Assembly: GCA_027491155.1 (NCBI GenBank)
Contig: JAIXWR010000005.1
Coordinates: 1 to 64,000 of the forward strand
DNA from: Verrucomicrobiaceae bacterium
Lineage (GTDB): Bacteria > Verrucomicrobiota > Verrucomicrobiia > Verrucomicrobiales > Akkermansiaceae
Length of the DNA: 64,000 nucleotides
Reading direction: 5' to 3'
How positions within the stretch are numbered: the first letter of the stretch is position 1; each line of letters starts with the position of its first letter. Made by a program: the position numbers and the translations under genes. This document shows, piece by piece, positions 25,129 through 33,547 of this stretch. The notes beneath the pieces were generated by a model that made no database searches, was not told the DNA's origin, and saw only the letters and a program-made list of their open reading frames with translations.

Positions 25129-25572
25129 ATGTCTGATACCTTTGCCACCAACGCCGGATCGCTCGATCCGGAAGCCGGATTCACCAAGTCTCCATCCGTC
25201 GGCCAGGCCGCCAACGATCTCCGCGCCGCCGCCGGCGAAAAGGCCCGCGAATTCGCCCACCAGGCCACCGATCAGGCCAAGGTGATCAAGGAGCGCGCCG
25301 TCGAGTCCGCCCAGCACCTGCGCGAGGTCGCCACCGACAAGGCGCTCGCCTTCAAGGCGGCCGCCACCGACAAGGCCGAAAGCCTCAAAACGGCCGCATC
25401 CGAAAAGGCCCGCGAGATCCGCCAGACGGCCGACGAGCAGTGGCGCGAGACCCGCATCAAGGCCAAGGAACTCCACATCACCACCGAGGACTACATCCGC
25501 CAGCACCCGACCCGCTGCGTAGCCGGCGCCCTCGGCATCGGATTCCTGATCGGCCTGATCGCCCGCCGCTGA
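25129..25572 (+). CDS. YqjD/ElaB-like (DUF883) membrane-anchored protein
   Basis: 147 residues. A long alanine-, lysine- and glutamate-rich amphipathic helix has repeated AAxDKAxxLKxAA patterns (residues 25-115). It ends in a single C-terminal membrane helix CVAGALGIGFLIGLIARR with the RR end typical of DUF883. E. coli members tether ribosomes to the membrane in stationary phase; the same role is only a family inference. It begins a three-gene cluster of small membrane proteins (25129-26367). A weak promoter (TTGCGC-N16-TCAGCG) lies about 55 nt upstream of the ATG. Confidence 0.78.
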   Translation: MSDTFATNAGSLDPEAGFTKSPSVGQAANDLRAAAGEKAREFAHQATDQAKVIKERAVESAQHLREVATDKALAFKAAATDKAESLKTAASEKAREIRQTADEQWRETRIKAKELHITTEDYIRQHPTRCVAGALGIGFLIGLIARR

Positions 25573-25639
25573 TCCGCCTGAGTTTGATCCCGCACCAGGC
25601 GCTCCCCCGTCCGGGGCGCGCCGCGTTTGCCTTGATATC

Positions 25640-26038
25640 ATGACCGAGGGTCCCGCACCGGAACGACCAACCGCCCCCTCGTGGCGCGAATCGGTCGTGG
25701 AATTCGTGTCCGCCCGGATGGAACTGGTCGCCCTGGAGGCCCGCGAAGCCGGCCGTGTCGCCGCCCGCCGCGGGGTCCTGCTCGCATTCATCGGCGGCTG
25801 CGCGATGACCGCATGGCTGACCGGCATGGCCGGCCTCATCGGCTGGATCGCCACCTCCGGCCACGGCATCGCCTGGCACTGGGTCGCCCTCGCCGCCGCA
25901 GCGCTTCACCTGGCGCTCGCCTTCATCGCCGTCCTGATCCTGCGCCGACCGGCACCACCCTCCTTTCCCATCGCCCGCGCCGAACTCTCGAAAGACCGCG
26001 AATGGCTTCTCAATCTCAAGGACAAACCGACGCGCTGA
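25640..26038 (+). CDS. YqjE/holin-superfamily III-like (DUF1469) protein
   Basis: 132 residues. A cytosolic amphipathic N-terminus (WRESVVEFVSARMELVALEAREAGR) is followed by two membrane helices (about 46-72 and 80-100) and a short charged tail, the DUF1469 pattern. Second gene of the YqjD-YqjE-like cluster. Its last 37 nt overlap the next gene in another frame, suggesting coupled translation. Confidence 0.75.
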   Translation: MTEGPAPERPTAPSWRESVVEFVSARMELVALEAREAGRVAARRGVLLAFIGGCAMTAWLTGMAGLIGWIATSGHGIAWHWVALAAAALHLALAFIAVLILRRPAPPSFPIARAELSKDREWLLNLKDKPTR

Positions 26039-26367
26039 GCGCCCGCCTCGCCGCCTCGCGGGCTGCGGTCGGCCACGACCTTGCCCTGCTGCGCCACCGC
26101 CTCGACGTGCCGGCACGGGTCAAGGACTCGATCCTTTCCAAACCGCTGCTCTGGTTCGGCGGTTCCCTTGCCGCAGGCCTGGTCGCCAGCATGATCCTCC
26201 GCCGCCCCCGCCCCGTGATCCGCGAGGCAAAATCCTCGAAGTCGCTCTGGAAACTCGCCCTCGGCGGCGCCTTCGCGTTGGCCCGGCCGACGCTCCAAAC
26301 CTGGGCCCTGCGCGAGCTCGGAAAGCGCTTTGCAATACCCGGTAATGACACCGTGGGAGAATCCTGA
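26002..26367 (+). CDS. Small membrane protein, third gene of the YqjD/YqjE-like cluster
   Basis: 121 residues, ATG inside the 3' end of the DUF1469 gene. The N-terminus is a charged helix (TDALSARLAASRAAVGHDL), followed by a hydrophobic helix (LLWFGGSLAAGLVASMILRR) and a second weak one (LWKLALGGAFALARP). It occupies the place of YqjK in enterobacteria but is not clearly homologous by sequence. Function unknown. Confidence 0.6.
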   Translation: MASQSQGQTDALSARLAASRAAVGHDLALLRHRLDVPARVKDSILSKPLLWFGGSLAAGLVASMILRRPRPVIREAKSSKSLWKLALGGAFALARPTLQTWALRELGKRFAIPGNDTVGES

Positions 26368-26425
26368 AAGCAGCCGCAATTCCCGCTTCCCATCGCCTCT
26401 CCTTCCCGCTCTAACCCACGCCCAC

Positions 26426-27508
26426 ATGTCCGAGCACCGCGTTCTCGACCACGTTGACGAATATCTCAAACTCGGCCGCGAGTATGACTGTTCCGACGTC
26501 CATTTGCCCACGGCCTACCCGCCGGCATGGCGCCGCTTCGGCCAGCTCCAGCCGATCTGGGCCGACCACCCGCCGCTGACCGCCGCCGAAACCGAAAAGC
26601 TGGCCCGCTCCTTCCTCGGCGAGCGCGAATGGAACCGTCTCCAGGAAAAGGGCGACGTCGACTTTGCCTACTACAACCCGGAAGGCCGTTTCCGCGCTTC
26701 GGTCATCAAGCAGCGCCTCGGCTATGACATGGTGTTCCGGATCATCAGCACCAAGATCCGCAGCATGGAGGAGATCGACCTCCCGGTGGAGCACCTCACC
26801 CCGCTCACCCGCTATCACAACGGCCTGATCCTCGTCACCGGTGCCGTCGGCTCCGGCAAGTCCACCACGCTCGCCGCGCTGGTCGATTTCATCAACCGCG
26901 ACCGCGAGGACCACATCCTGACGCTCGAGGACCCGATCGAATACGTCTTCGAGTCCAAGGGCTGCCATGTTAACCAGCGCGAGGTCCACACCCACACCGA
27001 GTCCTTCGCCAAGGCGCTCCGCGGCGCCCTGCGGGAAGACCCCGATGTCATCATGGTCGGTGAAATGCGCGACCTGGAGACCATCTCGCTCGCCCTCACC
27101 GCGGCGGAAACCGGTCACCTTGTGCTCGGCACCCTCCACACCGGCAACGCGCCCCGCACCCTGGACCGCGTGCTCGACGTCTTCCCCGTCGACCAGCGCG
27201 ACCAGATCCGCATCATGGTTTCCGAATCGCTGCGCGGCGTGCTCTCCCAGCAGCTCGTTCCCCGCGCCGACGGCCAGGGCCGCGTGATGGCGCTCGAGCT
27301 TCTCGTCAACACGCCCGCGGTCGCCGCGACCATCCGCGACGGCAAGACCTTCATGCTCCCCGGCATCATGCAGACCGGCAAGAACGTCGGCATGATCACC
27401 ATGGACGAGTCGCTCCGCCGCCTCTACATCAAGGGCTTGATCACCCAGGAAGAGACGCTCTTCCGCTGCGAGGACAAGATCCAGATGCGCAGTTTCTTCC
27501 AATCCTGA
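26426..27508 (+). CDS. PilT/PilU-family twitching ATPase (first copy)
   Basis: 360 residues. N-terminal PAS-like domain, then Walker A GAVGSGKST near residue 147, the Asp box LTLEDPIEYVFES, Walker B DPDVIMVGEMRD, and the His box HLVLGTLHTGN with APRTLDRVLDVFP. It powers retraction of type IV pili at the inner membrane. The AIRNLIRE-type motif of true PilT is not seen near the C-terminus, which fits PilU or a paralogue. The second copy starts 18 nt downstream. No pilin, PilB, PilC or secretin gene lies in the window. Confidence 0.9.
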   Translation: MSEHRVLDHVDEYLKLGREYDCSDVHLPTAYPPAWRRFGQLQPIWADHPPLTAAETEKLARSFLGEREWNRLQEKGDVDFAYYNPEGRFRASVIKQRLGYDMVFRIISTKIRSMEEIDLPVEHLTPLTRYHNGLILVTGAVGSGKSTTLAALVDFINRDREDHILTLEDPIEYVFESKGCHVNQREVHTHTESFAKALRGALREDPDVIMVGEMRDLETISLALTAAETGHLVLGTLHTGNAPRTLDRVLDVFPVDQRDQIRIMVSESLRGVLSQQLVPRADGQGRVMALELLVNTPAVAATIRDGKTFMLPGIMQTGKNVGMITMDESLRRLYIKGLITQEETLFRCEDKIQMRSFFQS

Positions 27509-27526
27509 TTTCCACGACCGCTTCCC

Positions 27527-28633
27527 ATGGCCCGCATCGACGCCTATTTCCAATACCTCGTGGCGAACCGGGGTTCCGACCTCCACCTGTCCGAAGGCCA
27601 GCCGCCCAAGGTCCGGGTGCACGGATCCGTCGTCCCGATCCCCGACCAGCCCGTCCTCTCCGGCCAGGATTTCAAGGACATGCTCGCCGAGATCTGCGAT
27701 CCGAAGGCGTTCCAGAAATACCTCGAGTCCGGCGACCTCGACTTCGCCTACGCGATGGACGAGGACTCGCGCTTCCGCTGCAACTATCTCAAGCAGAACA
27801 ACGGTTATGCCGCGGTGTTCCGGCTGATCCCCACCGAGATCATGTCGCTCGAGTCGCTCGGCGTGCCGGAAGTCGTCAAGCAGTTCGGCCACATCCGCTC
27901 CGGGCTGATCCTGGTCACCGGGCCCACCGGCTCCGGCAAGTCGACCACGCTCGCGGCGCTGCTCGACTACATCAACTCGAACTTCAACCGGCACATCATC
28001 ACGATCGAGGAGCCGATCGAGTTCGTGCACCGCAACAAGAAGTCGATCATCACCCAACGCGAGGTGCCGATCCAGACCCCGTCGTTCTCCGACGGCCTGC
28101 GCGCCGCGCTCCGCGAGGATGCCGACATCGTGCTGGTCGGCGAGATGCGCGACCTTGAAACCATCTCGCTGGCCCTGACCGCGGCCGAAACCGGCCTGCT
28201 CGTCTTCGGCACCCTGCACACCAACAACGCCCGCAAGACCATCGACCGCATCATCGACGTCTTCCCCGCCGACCAGCAGTCGCAGGTCCGCACCATGCTC
28301 GCCGCCTCGCTGCGCGGCGTGCTGGCGCAGCTCCTCTGCAAGCGCTGCGACAAGCCGGGCCGGACCGCGGTGCACGAGATCATGTTCGCCACCCCGGCCG
28401 TCTCCGCGATCATCCGCGAAGGAGCCACCCAGAAGCTCTACGACGTGATCACCGGCGGCAAGGCGGAGGGCATGCAGTTCATGGACGAGGCCATCTGGAA
28501 CAAGCTCCAGTCCGGCATGATCTCGCCCGAGGAAGCCTACATGAAGGCGATCGACAAGAACCGCTTCAAGAAGTTCCTGCCCGAGGTTTCCGCCGGCTTG
28601 GGCCACGCCTCCGGCGGCAGCCCGAACGAGTGA
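27527..28633 (+). CDS. pilT: PilT-family twitching ATPase (second copy)
   Basis: 368 residues. Same motif order as its upstream neighbour: VTGPTGSGKST near 134 (Walker A), TIEEPIEFVH (Asp box), DADIVLVGEMRD (Walker B), LLVFGTLHTNNARKTIDRI (His box), then LAQLLCKRCDKPGRTAVHEI and the C-terminal AIIREGATQKLYDVI block, which resembles the AIRNLIRE region of PilT. The two genes are about half identical by eye and form a tandem pair, so a PilT plus PilU arrangement is likely. Pyrimidine-rich sequence rather than a Shine-Dalgarno precedes the ATG. Confidence 0.92.
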   Translation: MARIDAYFQYLVANRGSDLHLSEGQPPKVRVHGSVVPIPDQPVLSGQDFKDMLAEICDPKAFQKYLESGDLDFAYAMDEDSRFRCNYLKQNNGYAAVFRLIPTEIMSLESLGVPEVVKQFGHIRSGLILVTGPTGSGKSTTLAALLDYINSNFNRHIITIEEPIEFVHRNKKSIITQREVPIQTPSFSDGLRAALREDADIVLVGEMRDLETISLALTAAETGLLVFGTLHTNNARKTIDRIIDVFPADQQSQVRTMLAASLRGVLAQLLCKRCDKPGRTAVHEIMFATPAVSAIIREGATQKLYDVITGGKAEGMQFMDEAIWNKLQSGMISPEEAYMKAIDKNRFKKFLPEVSAGLGHASGGSPNE

Positions 28634-28652
28634 AGGAGCGGCCAGCGGGTCG

Positions 28653-28680
28653 TTGACGCCTCCGGGGCGCTCCGTTAGCG
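28653..28680 (+). promoter_or_regulatory. Promoter for the zinc-ribbon membrane protein
   Basis: TTGACG, 16-nt spacer, TTAGCG; the -10 ends 18 nt before the ATG at 28699. Good match to the local promoter pattern. Confidence 0.55.
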
Positions 28681-28698
28681 TTTCCGGAGAAACCCCCG

Positions 28699-30024
28699 AT
28701 GCCCGCGGAAAGCCTCACCTTTTCCTGTCCCCACTGCCAGACGCGGCTGACCGTTCGGATGGCTCTGGCGGGGGTCACCGGGCCCTGCCCGAACTGCCGG
28801 GGCACCATCACCGCGCCCCCCGCTCCCGATGAAGGGATGGATCAGGAGAAGGCCGCCGATCCGCAACCGGAGCAGGTCGCCCCGCCCGTCGAGCAGCCCG
28901 TCGAAGCGGTGGAAGTGACCGCCGAAGTCCTGGAGGAAAACTCCGGCGAGCCATTGCCCGCAGGTTCCCCGCGCATCCGGCCCGAACCCCGGAGCCTGCC
29001 GGACCGGCCCCAGATCATCCCGATCCCCGTGCGCCGGAGCACGATGGACCAGCAGTTGAAACGCGGCGGCGGACCGCTGTTCCACGAGTCCGGCCGCCGG
29101 CCCTACCGTCTTGCCAACGCCCTGCTCCCCGCCGCTTTCCTGACTCTGGCCGCCGGCATCGTCGGCACCTTGGTCTATTTCTATGCCCCGGGTTCGCCCG
29201 GGCAGCTCATGAAGGATGCCAGCAAGCCGCTGGTGGTCCAATATCCGCCCAAGGGAACCCCTCCCACTCCCCGGCCCATCGAAATTCCGCCGCCTCCGCT
29301 GCCTGCACCGGACGCCGAGCCCGAATCGACGCCTCCGGTCGCTCGCAGCTCGCGCGGCGGGGGATCGACCCCGGCCATCGCGGCCAATGAAATGCTCGAG
29401 TCCTTCCTCCGGGCCAAGGACGCGGCTTCGCGCACCGGGCACGTGGAACCACCCGCGACCGAGGCCGAACTCGCCGCGACCTTGCTCGGGCACGAGCTCC
29501 CGGAAGTCGCGCGGATCGTGCCGGACCTCCCGCTGGACCACCCCGAGGAACAGTTGACCGAGTTCCCCTACCGCATCGCTTTCTTCTCGGAAGACTCACC
29601 GGGCACCGAATTCGCGGTCCTGGTCCGCCAGCGGGGATCCCAACCGCCGCGGGTGTTTCTCCCCGCCTTCCTCGATCTCGTCGGCGGACGGCTGGCAGCC
29701 TTCACCTCGAAGCCCAACCAGGACGCCCCCGCCCGCTTTCACGTCTATCTCGAGCCGATCGACGACTGCTACGAGAAGGAGGTGCCCGGTGCCGACCGGA
29801 AGTTCACGTTCAAGCTGATGGCCAGCCCGGTCGGGAAGGAAACCGCCCGCGCCTACGCGGCGAACGTTTCGCGCCTGCGGCAACTGGTGGAAAACCCGGA
29901 CTATCCGATCCGCTGGGGCATGCGCCGCATGGCCATCGTCACGGTGCAATGGAATCACCGGGAAGACCCCGCCCGCCCCTACCTCGAGCTGCTCGAGATC
30001 AACGCCCCGGACTGGAACCCTTGA
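28699..30024 (+). CDS. Zinc-ribbon, single-pass membrane protein of unknown function
   Basis: 441 residues. The N-terminus is a CxxC...CxxC ribbon (CPHC near 10, CPNC near 33), followed by a Pro/Glu-rich linker (about residues 40-120) and one membrane helix (about 136-158, ALLPAAFLTLAAGIVGTLVY). A second Pro-rich linker leads to a C-terminal soluble domain of about 210 residues (EMLESFLRAKDAASRTGHV, RLRQLVENPDYPIRWGM, VQWNHRED). This cytosolic-ribbon/TM/periplasmic-domain layout recurs in Verrucomicrobia and Planctomycetes, but the domain is not one I can name. Its end overlaps the convergent rhodanese gene by 26 nt. Confidence 0.7.
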   Translation: MPAESLTFSCPHCQTRLTVRMALAGVTGPCPNCRGTITAPPAPDEGMDQEKAADPQPEQVAPPVEQPVEAVEVTAEVLEENSGEPLPAGSPRIRPEPRSLPDRPQIIPIPVRRSTMDQQLKRGGGPLFHESGRRPYRLANALLPAAFLTLAAGIVGTLVYFYAPGSPGQLMKDASKPLVVQYPPKGTPPTPRPIEIPPPPLPAPDAEPESTPPVARSSRGGGSTPAIAANEMLESFLRAKDAASRTGHVEPPATEAELAATLLGHELPEVARIVPDLPLDHPEEQLTEFPYRIAFFSEDSPGTEFAVLVRQRGSQPPRVFLPAFLDLVGGRLAAFTSKPNQDAPARFHVYLEPIDDCYEKEVPGADRKFTFKLMASPVGKETARAYAANVSRLRQLVENPDYPIRWGMRRMAIVTVQWNHREDPARPYLELLEINAPDWNP

Positions 30025-30475
30025 GCCAACCGGCCTGCTTCAAGGCGTCCCAGCCGCCGTGGAGGGCCCGCACCTCGGGAATCATCCCCAGGTTCTTCAA
30101 GCGGGCCACGACTTCCTTGCTGATCCCGCAGCCGGCGGTCCCGCAGTAAACCACCGCCCGGGGTGCCGTCGCGAGCCGCTCGAGCTGGGCTTCCACCTGC
30201 TCGTCGAAGCTCGCCCCGCTTGCAGTGGTCAGCGGGATCGAGCCCGGCATGCCCTCGCCGTCGCGCTGCCGCTCCTCCGCGGAGCGCGCGTCGATCCATA
30301 CGAAGCTTCCCTCCGCCCACTCGGCCTGGATCGTCGACAGACAAATCTCCTCCGCCGGCAGCAAGGCCGGATCGCAGGCAACCGTCCGGTCCGGCGGTCC
30401 CGCGATGCGCCAGGTGAGCAAAGCCCCGACCGAGGCGCAGCCGAGGACCAGCGCCAGTTCCACGGCCGGCTTCAT
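29999..30475 (-). CDS. Rhodanese-domain protein, membrane anchored
   Basis: 158 residues. The N-terminal hydrophobic segment LALVLGCASVGALLTWRI is a signal or anchor. One rhodanese domain follows: VWIDARSAEERQRDGEGMPGSIPL, then the active-site loop YCGTAGCGIS with the catalytic cysteine near 112, and ALHGGWDALKQAGW. It probably transfers sulfane sulfur in the periplasm. The ATG overlaps the stop of the DUF1573 gene (ATGA), so they are coupled; last gene of the leftward block starting near 37.5 kb or at an internal promoter. Confidence 0.85.
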   Translation of the reverse strand: MKPAVELALVLGCASVGALLTWRIAGPPDRTVACDPALLPAEEICLSTIQAEWAEGSFVWIDARSAEERQRDGEGMPGSIPLTTASGASFDEQVEAQLERLATAPRAVVYCGTAGCGISKEVVARLKNLGMIPEVRALHGGWDALKQAGWLKGSSPGR

Positions 30476-31173
30476 GGCTTGCCCACCGCCGCGGCGGAAG
30501 GTTTCGGCAAGGGGTGGCGCACCACCGTGAAAATCCGGTGGGACCGGTGGCGCTGGATCTTGCAGTCGGTCTCGATGTGAACCACGCCCATGCCCACCTT
30601 GTCGGTCCCGGCGGGGGTCACCTTGACCTCGTACTTCTTGCCCTCCTCGATCACCTTGATTTCCTGGGTGAAACGGGCGTCGGCACCCGAAATGCCCGTC
30701 ACCCGGATCGGCTCGGAGTGATCCATCGTCACGGTCACGACCTTCGGCTCCGGCTTCTCCCCGACCTCCCAGATCAGGGTCTTGGGCTCGACCTGCACCA
30801 GCACCGGAATGACGATGTGGGTGGTCAGCACGATCGACGGCTTCTGCTCCGGGTCGCCCTTGAGCCAGACCGCGACCGACTTGTCCACGGCACCGGAAAA
30901 CTGGGACATGTCGAAGGCCGCGCGGATCACCCCGCTCTCGCCGGGCTTGTAAACCAGCTTGCCGCCCTTGATCTGGGCGTTGATGCAGGTGCAGGCCGCA
31001 TCGTAGCGGTCGATCGTCACCTCCTGGTCGGACTCGTTCTTGAAGTTGAAATCGGTGGTCACCGTCCGGGCGTCGGCCTCGGCTTTGACCTCTTTGGTCG
31101 TCGCATCGAATTTCAGCGTGGCGGCCGATAGCGACAAGGAGCCGGCGATCCAGCAGGCGATGATCTTCTTCAT
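30472..31173 (-). CDS. DUF1573 exported protein
   Basis: 233 residues with signal peptide (MKKIIACWIAGSLSLSAATL). An Ig-like DUF1573 domain with FNFKNESDQEVTIDRYDAACTCINAQI is visible; the ACTC cysteine pair is the family hallmark. A second beta-sandwich half follows (IPVLVQVEPKTLIWEVGE to the end). DUF1573 proteins are periplasmic; precise role unknown. The downstream rhodanese gene overlaps its stop codon, which hints at a sulfur or redox link through the cysteines. The start at 31173 was chosen over 31209 because it sits at the signal peptide. Confidence 0.8.
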   Translation of the reverse strand: MKKIIACWIAGSLSLSAATLKFDATTKEVKAEADARTVTTDFNFKNESDQEVTIDRYDAACTCINAQIKGGKLVYKPGESGVIRAAFDMSQFSGAVDKSVAVWLKGDPEQKPSIVLTTHIVIPVLVQVEPKTLIWEVGEKPEPKVVTVTMDHSEPIRVTGISGADARFTQEIKVIEEGKKYEVKVTPAGTDKVGMGVVHIETDCKIQRHRSHRIFTVVRHPLPKPSAAAVGKP

Positions 31174-31180
31174 GGCGGGA

Positions 31181-31684
31181 TTATGGCTTCTTCGGACGGC
31201 CGGGGGCAAGCTCCACGGAGATGATCAGCCGGCCACCCCGCCATTCCGGCCCGAGCACCAGCATCGGCTTGCCCGGCTCCATCGCGGCGTCGGTCTTGAG
31301 GATCTTCTTCCGGCTCAGCCAGAGTTCAACGTCCAGCCGCATCGATTCCTTGGACAATTTGCTCTGGGCCTCGAAGCGCAGCAGGATCTCGTCGCTCGGC
31401 GGCAGCGGCTGCGCCCAGTTCTCGTAACTGCGGAACAGCGGCTTGGTATCGCGGCCGACCTCCAGGTACTTCGCAAACTTGAGCTTTTCCTCCCGTCCCA
31501 AGCGCTGCGCCACTTCCTCGCTGACCGGTTTGGCCCGCTCGCCGGCCGCCGCACCGTCGCCGTTGGTGGCGTGGTAAACGATCACCGTCACGGTGCCCAT
31601 CACATCCTTGCCGGGATCGGTCTGGGCACCCGCCGTTCCGGCAAGAAAGCCCAGCAGGCCGGCCATCCATTGCCGCCGCTTCAT
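31181..31684 (-). CDS. Hypothetical exported protein
   Basis: 167 residues with signal peptide (MKRRQWMAGLLGFLAGTAGA; twin arginine-like start without the full Tat motif). The mature part is beta-rich with MGTVTVIVYHATNGD, EEVAQRLGREEKLKFAKYLE and GGRLIISVELAPGRPKKP. No family recognised. It overlaps the anti-sigma-like gene by 4 nt (ATGA) and is followed 7 nt later by the DUF1573 gene, so it belongs to the ECF sigma operon. Confidence 0.65.
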   Translation of the reverse strand: MKRRQWMAGLLGFLAGTAGAQTDPGKDVMGTVTVIVYHATNGDGAAAGERAKPVSEEVAQRLGREEKLKFAKYLEVGRDTKPLFRSYENWAQPLPPSDEILLRFEAQSKLSKESMRLDVELWLSRKKILKTDAAMEPGKPMLVLGPEWRGGRLIISVELAPGRPKKP

Positions 31685-32259
31685 GGTGCCGGGGTCGGGA
31701 TTTCGGCGGTGGATTCGTCTTCTTCGCCGCCTGTCGATGCCGTGTCGGGGATCTCGAAGCTGTCCGGAATGGCCGCGACGCCGTCGAGCACGATGACCAT
31801 GGCTTCCGCCGGTTCCGAGGAGAAGTAGGCCGCCTTCACGCCCTTCTCCGGCGTGTAGAGATAAGGCGCGGTCATCTCGGGAACCGGCTCCGGGGCGGTA
31901 ACCACCGGTGCCGGTGCCAGCCGGGTGCCGGCCCAGAAGCAAAGCATCATCCCGGCCACCGCGGTGGCGGGCAGGAACCAGCGCCAGAAACGAGCGCCGC
32001 CGAAAGTCGGCGCCACCGCCCCCCCGGACTCGCGGGCGATCTCCCGGGTGATCCGGGCGTTGAAAAACTCCGCATACGGCGGCTCTTCCGCCGCGGCCAG
32101 TCCGGACGCCAGCCAGGGCCTCACCTGCCGCGCCTGCTCGCGCCGCTCCAGCCACTCCGGCCGGGTGGCGGACCAGGCATCCACCGCGGCCGCCTCCGCG
32201 CCTTCCAGCGCGTCGTCCACCCAGAGGGCCAGCAATTCTTCATCGGGATTCGTATTCAT
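31681..32259 (-). CDS. Anti-sigma-factor-like membrane protein
   Basis: 192 residues. The N-terminal cytosolic part of about 90 residues (NPDEELLALWVDDALEGAEA) resembles the zinc-less anti-sigma start of Verrucomicrobia. A single membrane helix (FLPATAVAGMMLCFWAGTRL, about 94-113) and an acidic periplasmic part ending in proline-rich sequence follow. No HxxxCxxC zinc anti-sigma motif is present, so the assignment rests on gene order: it overlaps the upstream ECF sigma gene by 20 nt. It most likely holds that sigma factor at the membrane. Confidence 0.6.
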   Translation of the reverse strand: MNTNPDEELLALWVDDALEGAEAAAVDAWSATRPEWLERREQARQVRPWLASGLAAAEEPPYAEFFNARITREIARESGGAVAPTFGGARFWRWFLPATAVAGMMLCFWAGTRLAPAPVVTAPEPVPEMTAPYLYTPEKGVKAAYFSSEPAEAMVIVLDGVAAIPDSFEIPDTASTGGEEDESTAEIPTPAP

Positions 32260-32917
32260 CCTTGAGGAGGGATTGGAGTTTCTGACGGGCGTAAAAGAGA
32301 CGGCTCATCACCGTGCCGAGGGAGCAATGCATGACCTCGGCGATTTCCTTATACGCGAGTCCCTGCACGTCTTTCAGGATCACCGCCTCGCGGTGCTCGG
32401 GAGAAAGCTTGTCGAGCGCGGCCTCGATCTTCCGGCGCAGCTCGTCGCCCGCCATCGATTCGTCCGGACTCCGGGCTTCGGACGGCAGGGCCACCGCCGC
32501 CGGGTCGATCCGCTCGCGGCTGAAAATCTCGTCGTTGATCTCCCCGCCGCCTTCCGGCCGCCGCCGGCGGGTGTGGTCATAGACCGCGTTGTGGGCGATC
32601 CGGTAAAGCCAGGTCGAGAAGCGCGCCTTCGCCTCGAAGCGCGGCAAGGCCTGCCACGCCTTGATGAAGACCTCCTGCGAGAGGTCCCAGGCGTCGGTCT
32701 CGTTTTTGACCATGTTTCGGATCATCGCGTAGATTCTTCCCCGGTGCCGGGTGACCAGTTCGTCGTAGGCCTTCATGTCGCCCGACTGGGCGCGCGACAC
32801 CAAGGCCTCGTCCTCGACCGCCGGAAGCGCCCCCGGAATTCCCGAGGCACCCCCGCCGGACTCGGCTGGTCCCAGCACGCCATTGGACGGCTGGCGCGGG
32901 AAAAAATTCATCGCCAT
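32240..32917 (-). CDS. ECF sigma factor (RpoE type)
   Basis: 225 residues. Region 2 is clear (EALVSRAQSGDMKAYDELVT, DLSQEVFIKAWQALPRFEAK, RFSTWLYRIAHNAVYDHTRR), and region 4 (LDKLSPEHREAVILKDVQGL, YKEIAEVMHCSLGTVMSRL). A low-complexity N-terminal extension of 30 residues precedes it. It directs RNA polymerase to stress-response promoters. Its gene overlaps the anti-sigma-like gene and lies 25 nt after an exported-protein gene. The target promoter is unknown; autoregulation is typical for the family. Confidence 0.92.
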   Translation of the reverse strand: MAMNFFPRQPSNGVLGPAESGGGASGIPGALPAVEDEALVSRAQSGDMKAYDELVTRHRGRIYAMIRNMVKNETDAWDLSQEVFIKAWQALPRFEAKARFSTWLYRIAHNAVYDHTRRRRPEGGGEINDEIFSRERIDPAAVALPSEARSPDESMAGDELRRKIEAALDKLSPEHREAVILKDVQGLAYKEIAEVMHCSLGTVMSRLFYARQKLQSLLKDEYESR

Positions 32918-32942
32918 GGATCGGAGCCTCGCATTCCCGGTC

Positions 32943-33509
32943 TCACTCCTCGTCCTTTTTCCCGTCTTCCTTGTCCTCTTCGTCCTTCTCCCCGCCTTTG
33001 GAGCCCTTTCCGCCCTTGGCCTGGCTCGCTTTGAACTTCTTCTCGATCTCCCGGAGCTTGTCCTTGTCGCCTTGCTTCATCTGCTCCGCCCCAACCGTCC
33101 CGTAGACCGTCTTCCCGGGCGCGTCGGCAACCACCACGATCGGCACGAAGCCGCCGCCCGCCTTGATCCCTTCCCCGACCTCCTGGGTGACCGGGCTGGG
33201 ATCTCCCGAAAGCTCGTGCGGATTCACCCGGACGATGATGCAGTAGCCTTTCAACTCCTTGATCGCATCGTTGGTGATCTGGATCGAACCTTCCGCGCCC
33301 TCCTGGTCGCGCTTCTCCCGCGAGTCGAGATCCAGCGGGACGATGATGTAAGCCACCGCTTTCTTCGCCTTGGTGGCGGCTTCCTTCGCCTTCTCGAGAT
33401 CCTTCAGTTCGAAACTGTCCTTCTTCGGCCAATCGAACCCTTTGGCCGAGAGTTGTGCACCGGTCATGCAAATCCCCAACAAGGCGAGCGCGAAGATTTT
33501 CCGAATCAT
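32943..33509 (-). CDS. Hypothetical exported protein with lysine/glutamate tail
   Basis: 188 residues with signal peptide (IRKIFALALLGICMTGAQLSA). The central region (GGGFVPIVVVADAPGKTVYG) recalls the cis-proline end of a thioredoxin fold, but no CxxC is present. The last 35 residues are almost only K, E, D, G. No family confirmed. An in-frame ATG at 33521 is an alternative start. The stretch TTGCAA-N17-CATGGT just upstream could be a weak promoter, in which case it would start the sigma-factor operon. Confidence 0.6.
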   Translation of the reverse strand: MIRKIFALALLGICMTGAQLSAKGFDWPKKDSFELKDLEKAKEAATKAKKAVAYIIVPLDLDSREKRDQEGAEGSIQITNDAIKELKGYCIIVRVNPHELSGDPSPVTQEVGEGIKAGGGFVPIVVVADAPGKTVYGTVGAEQMKQGDKDKLREIEKKFKASQAKGGKGSKGGEKDEEDKEDGKKDEE

Positions 33510-33547
33510 GGGAGGGACCATGGCTCCGGCGTTCCCGGCTTGCAATC

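Noticed and set aside
22486..25869. 1127-codon open frame on the minus strand opposite the AsmA-like gene
   Set aside because: Mirror of a GC-rich coding strand; translation is rich in H, R, G, P with no domain, and it crosses three real plus-strand genes.
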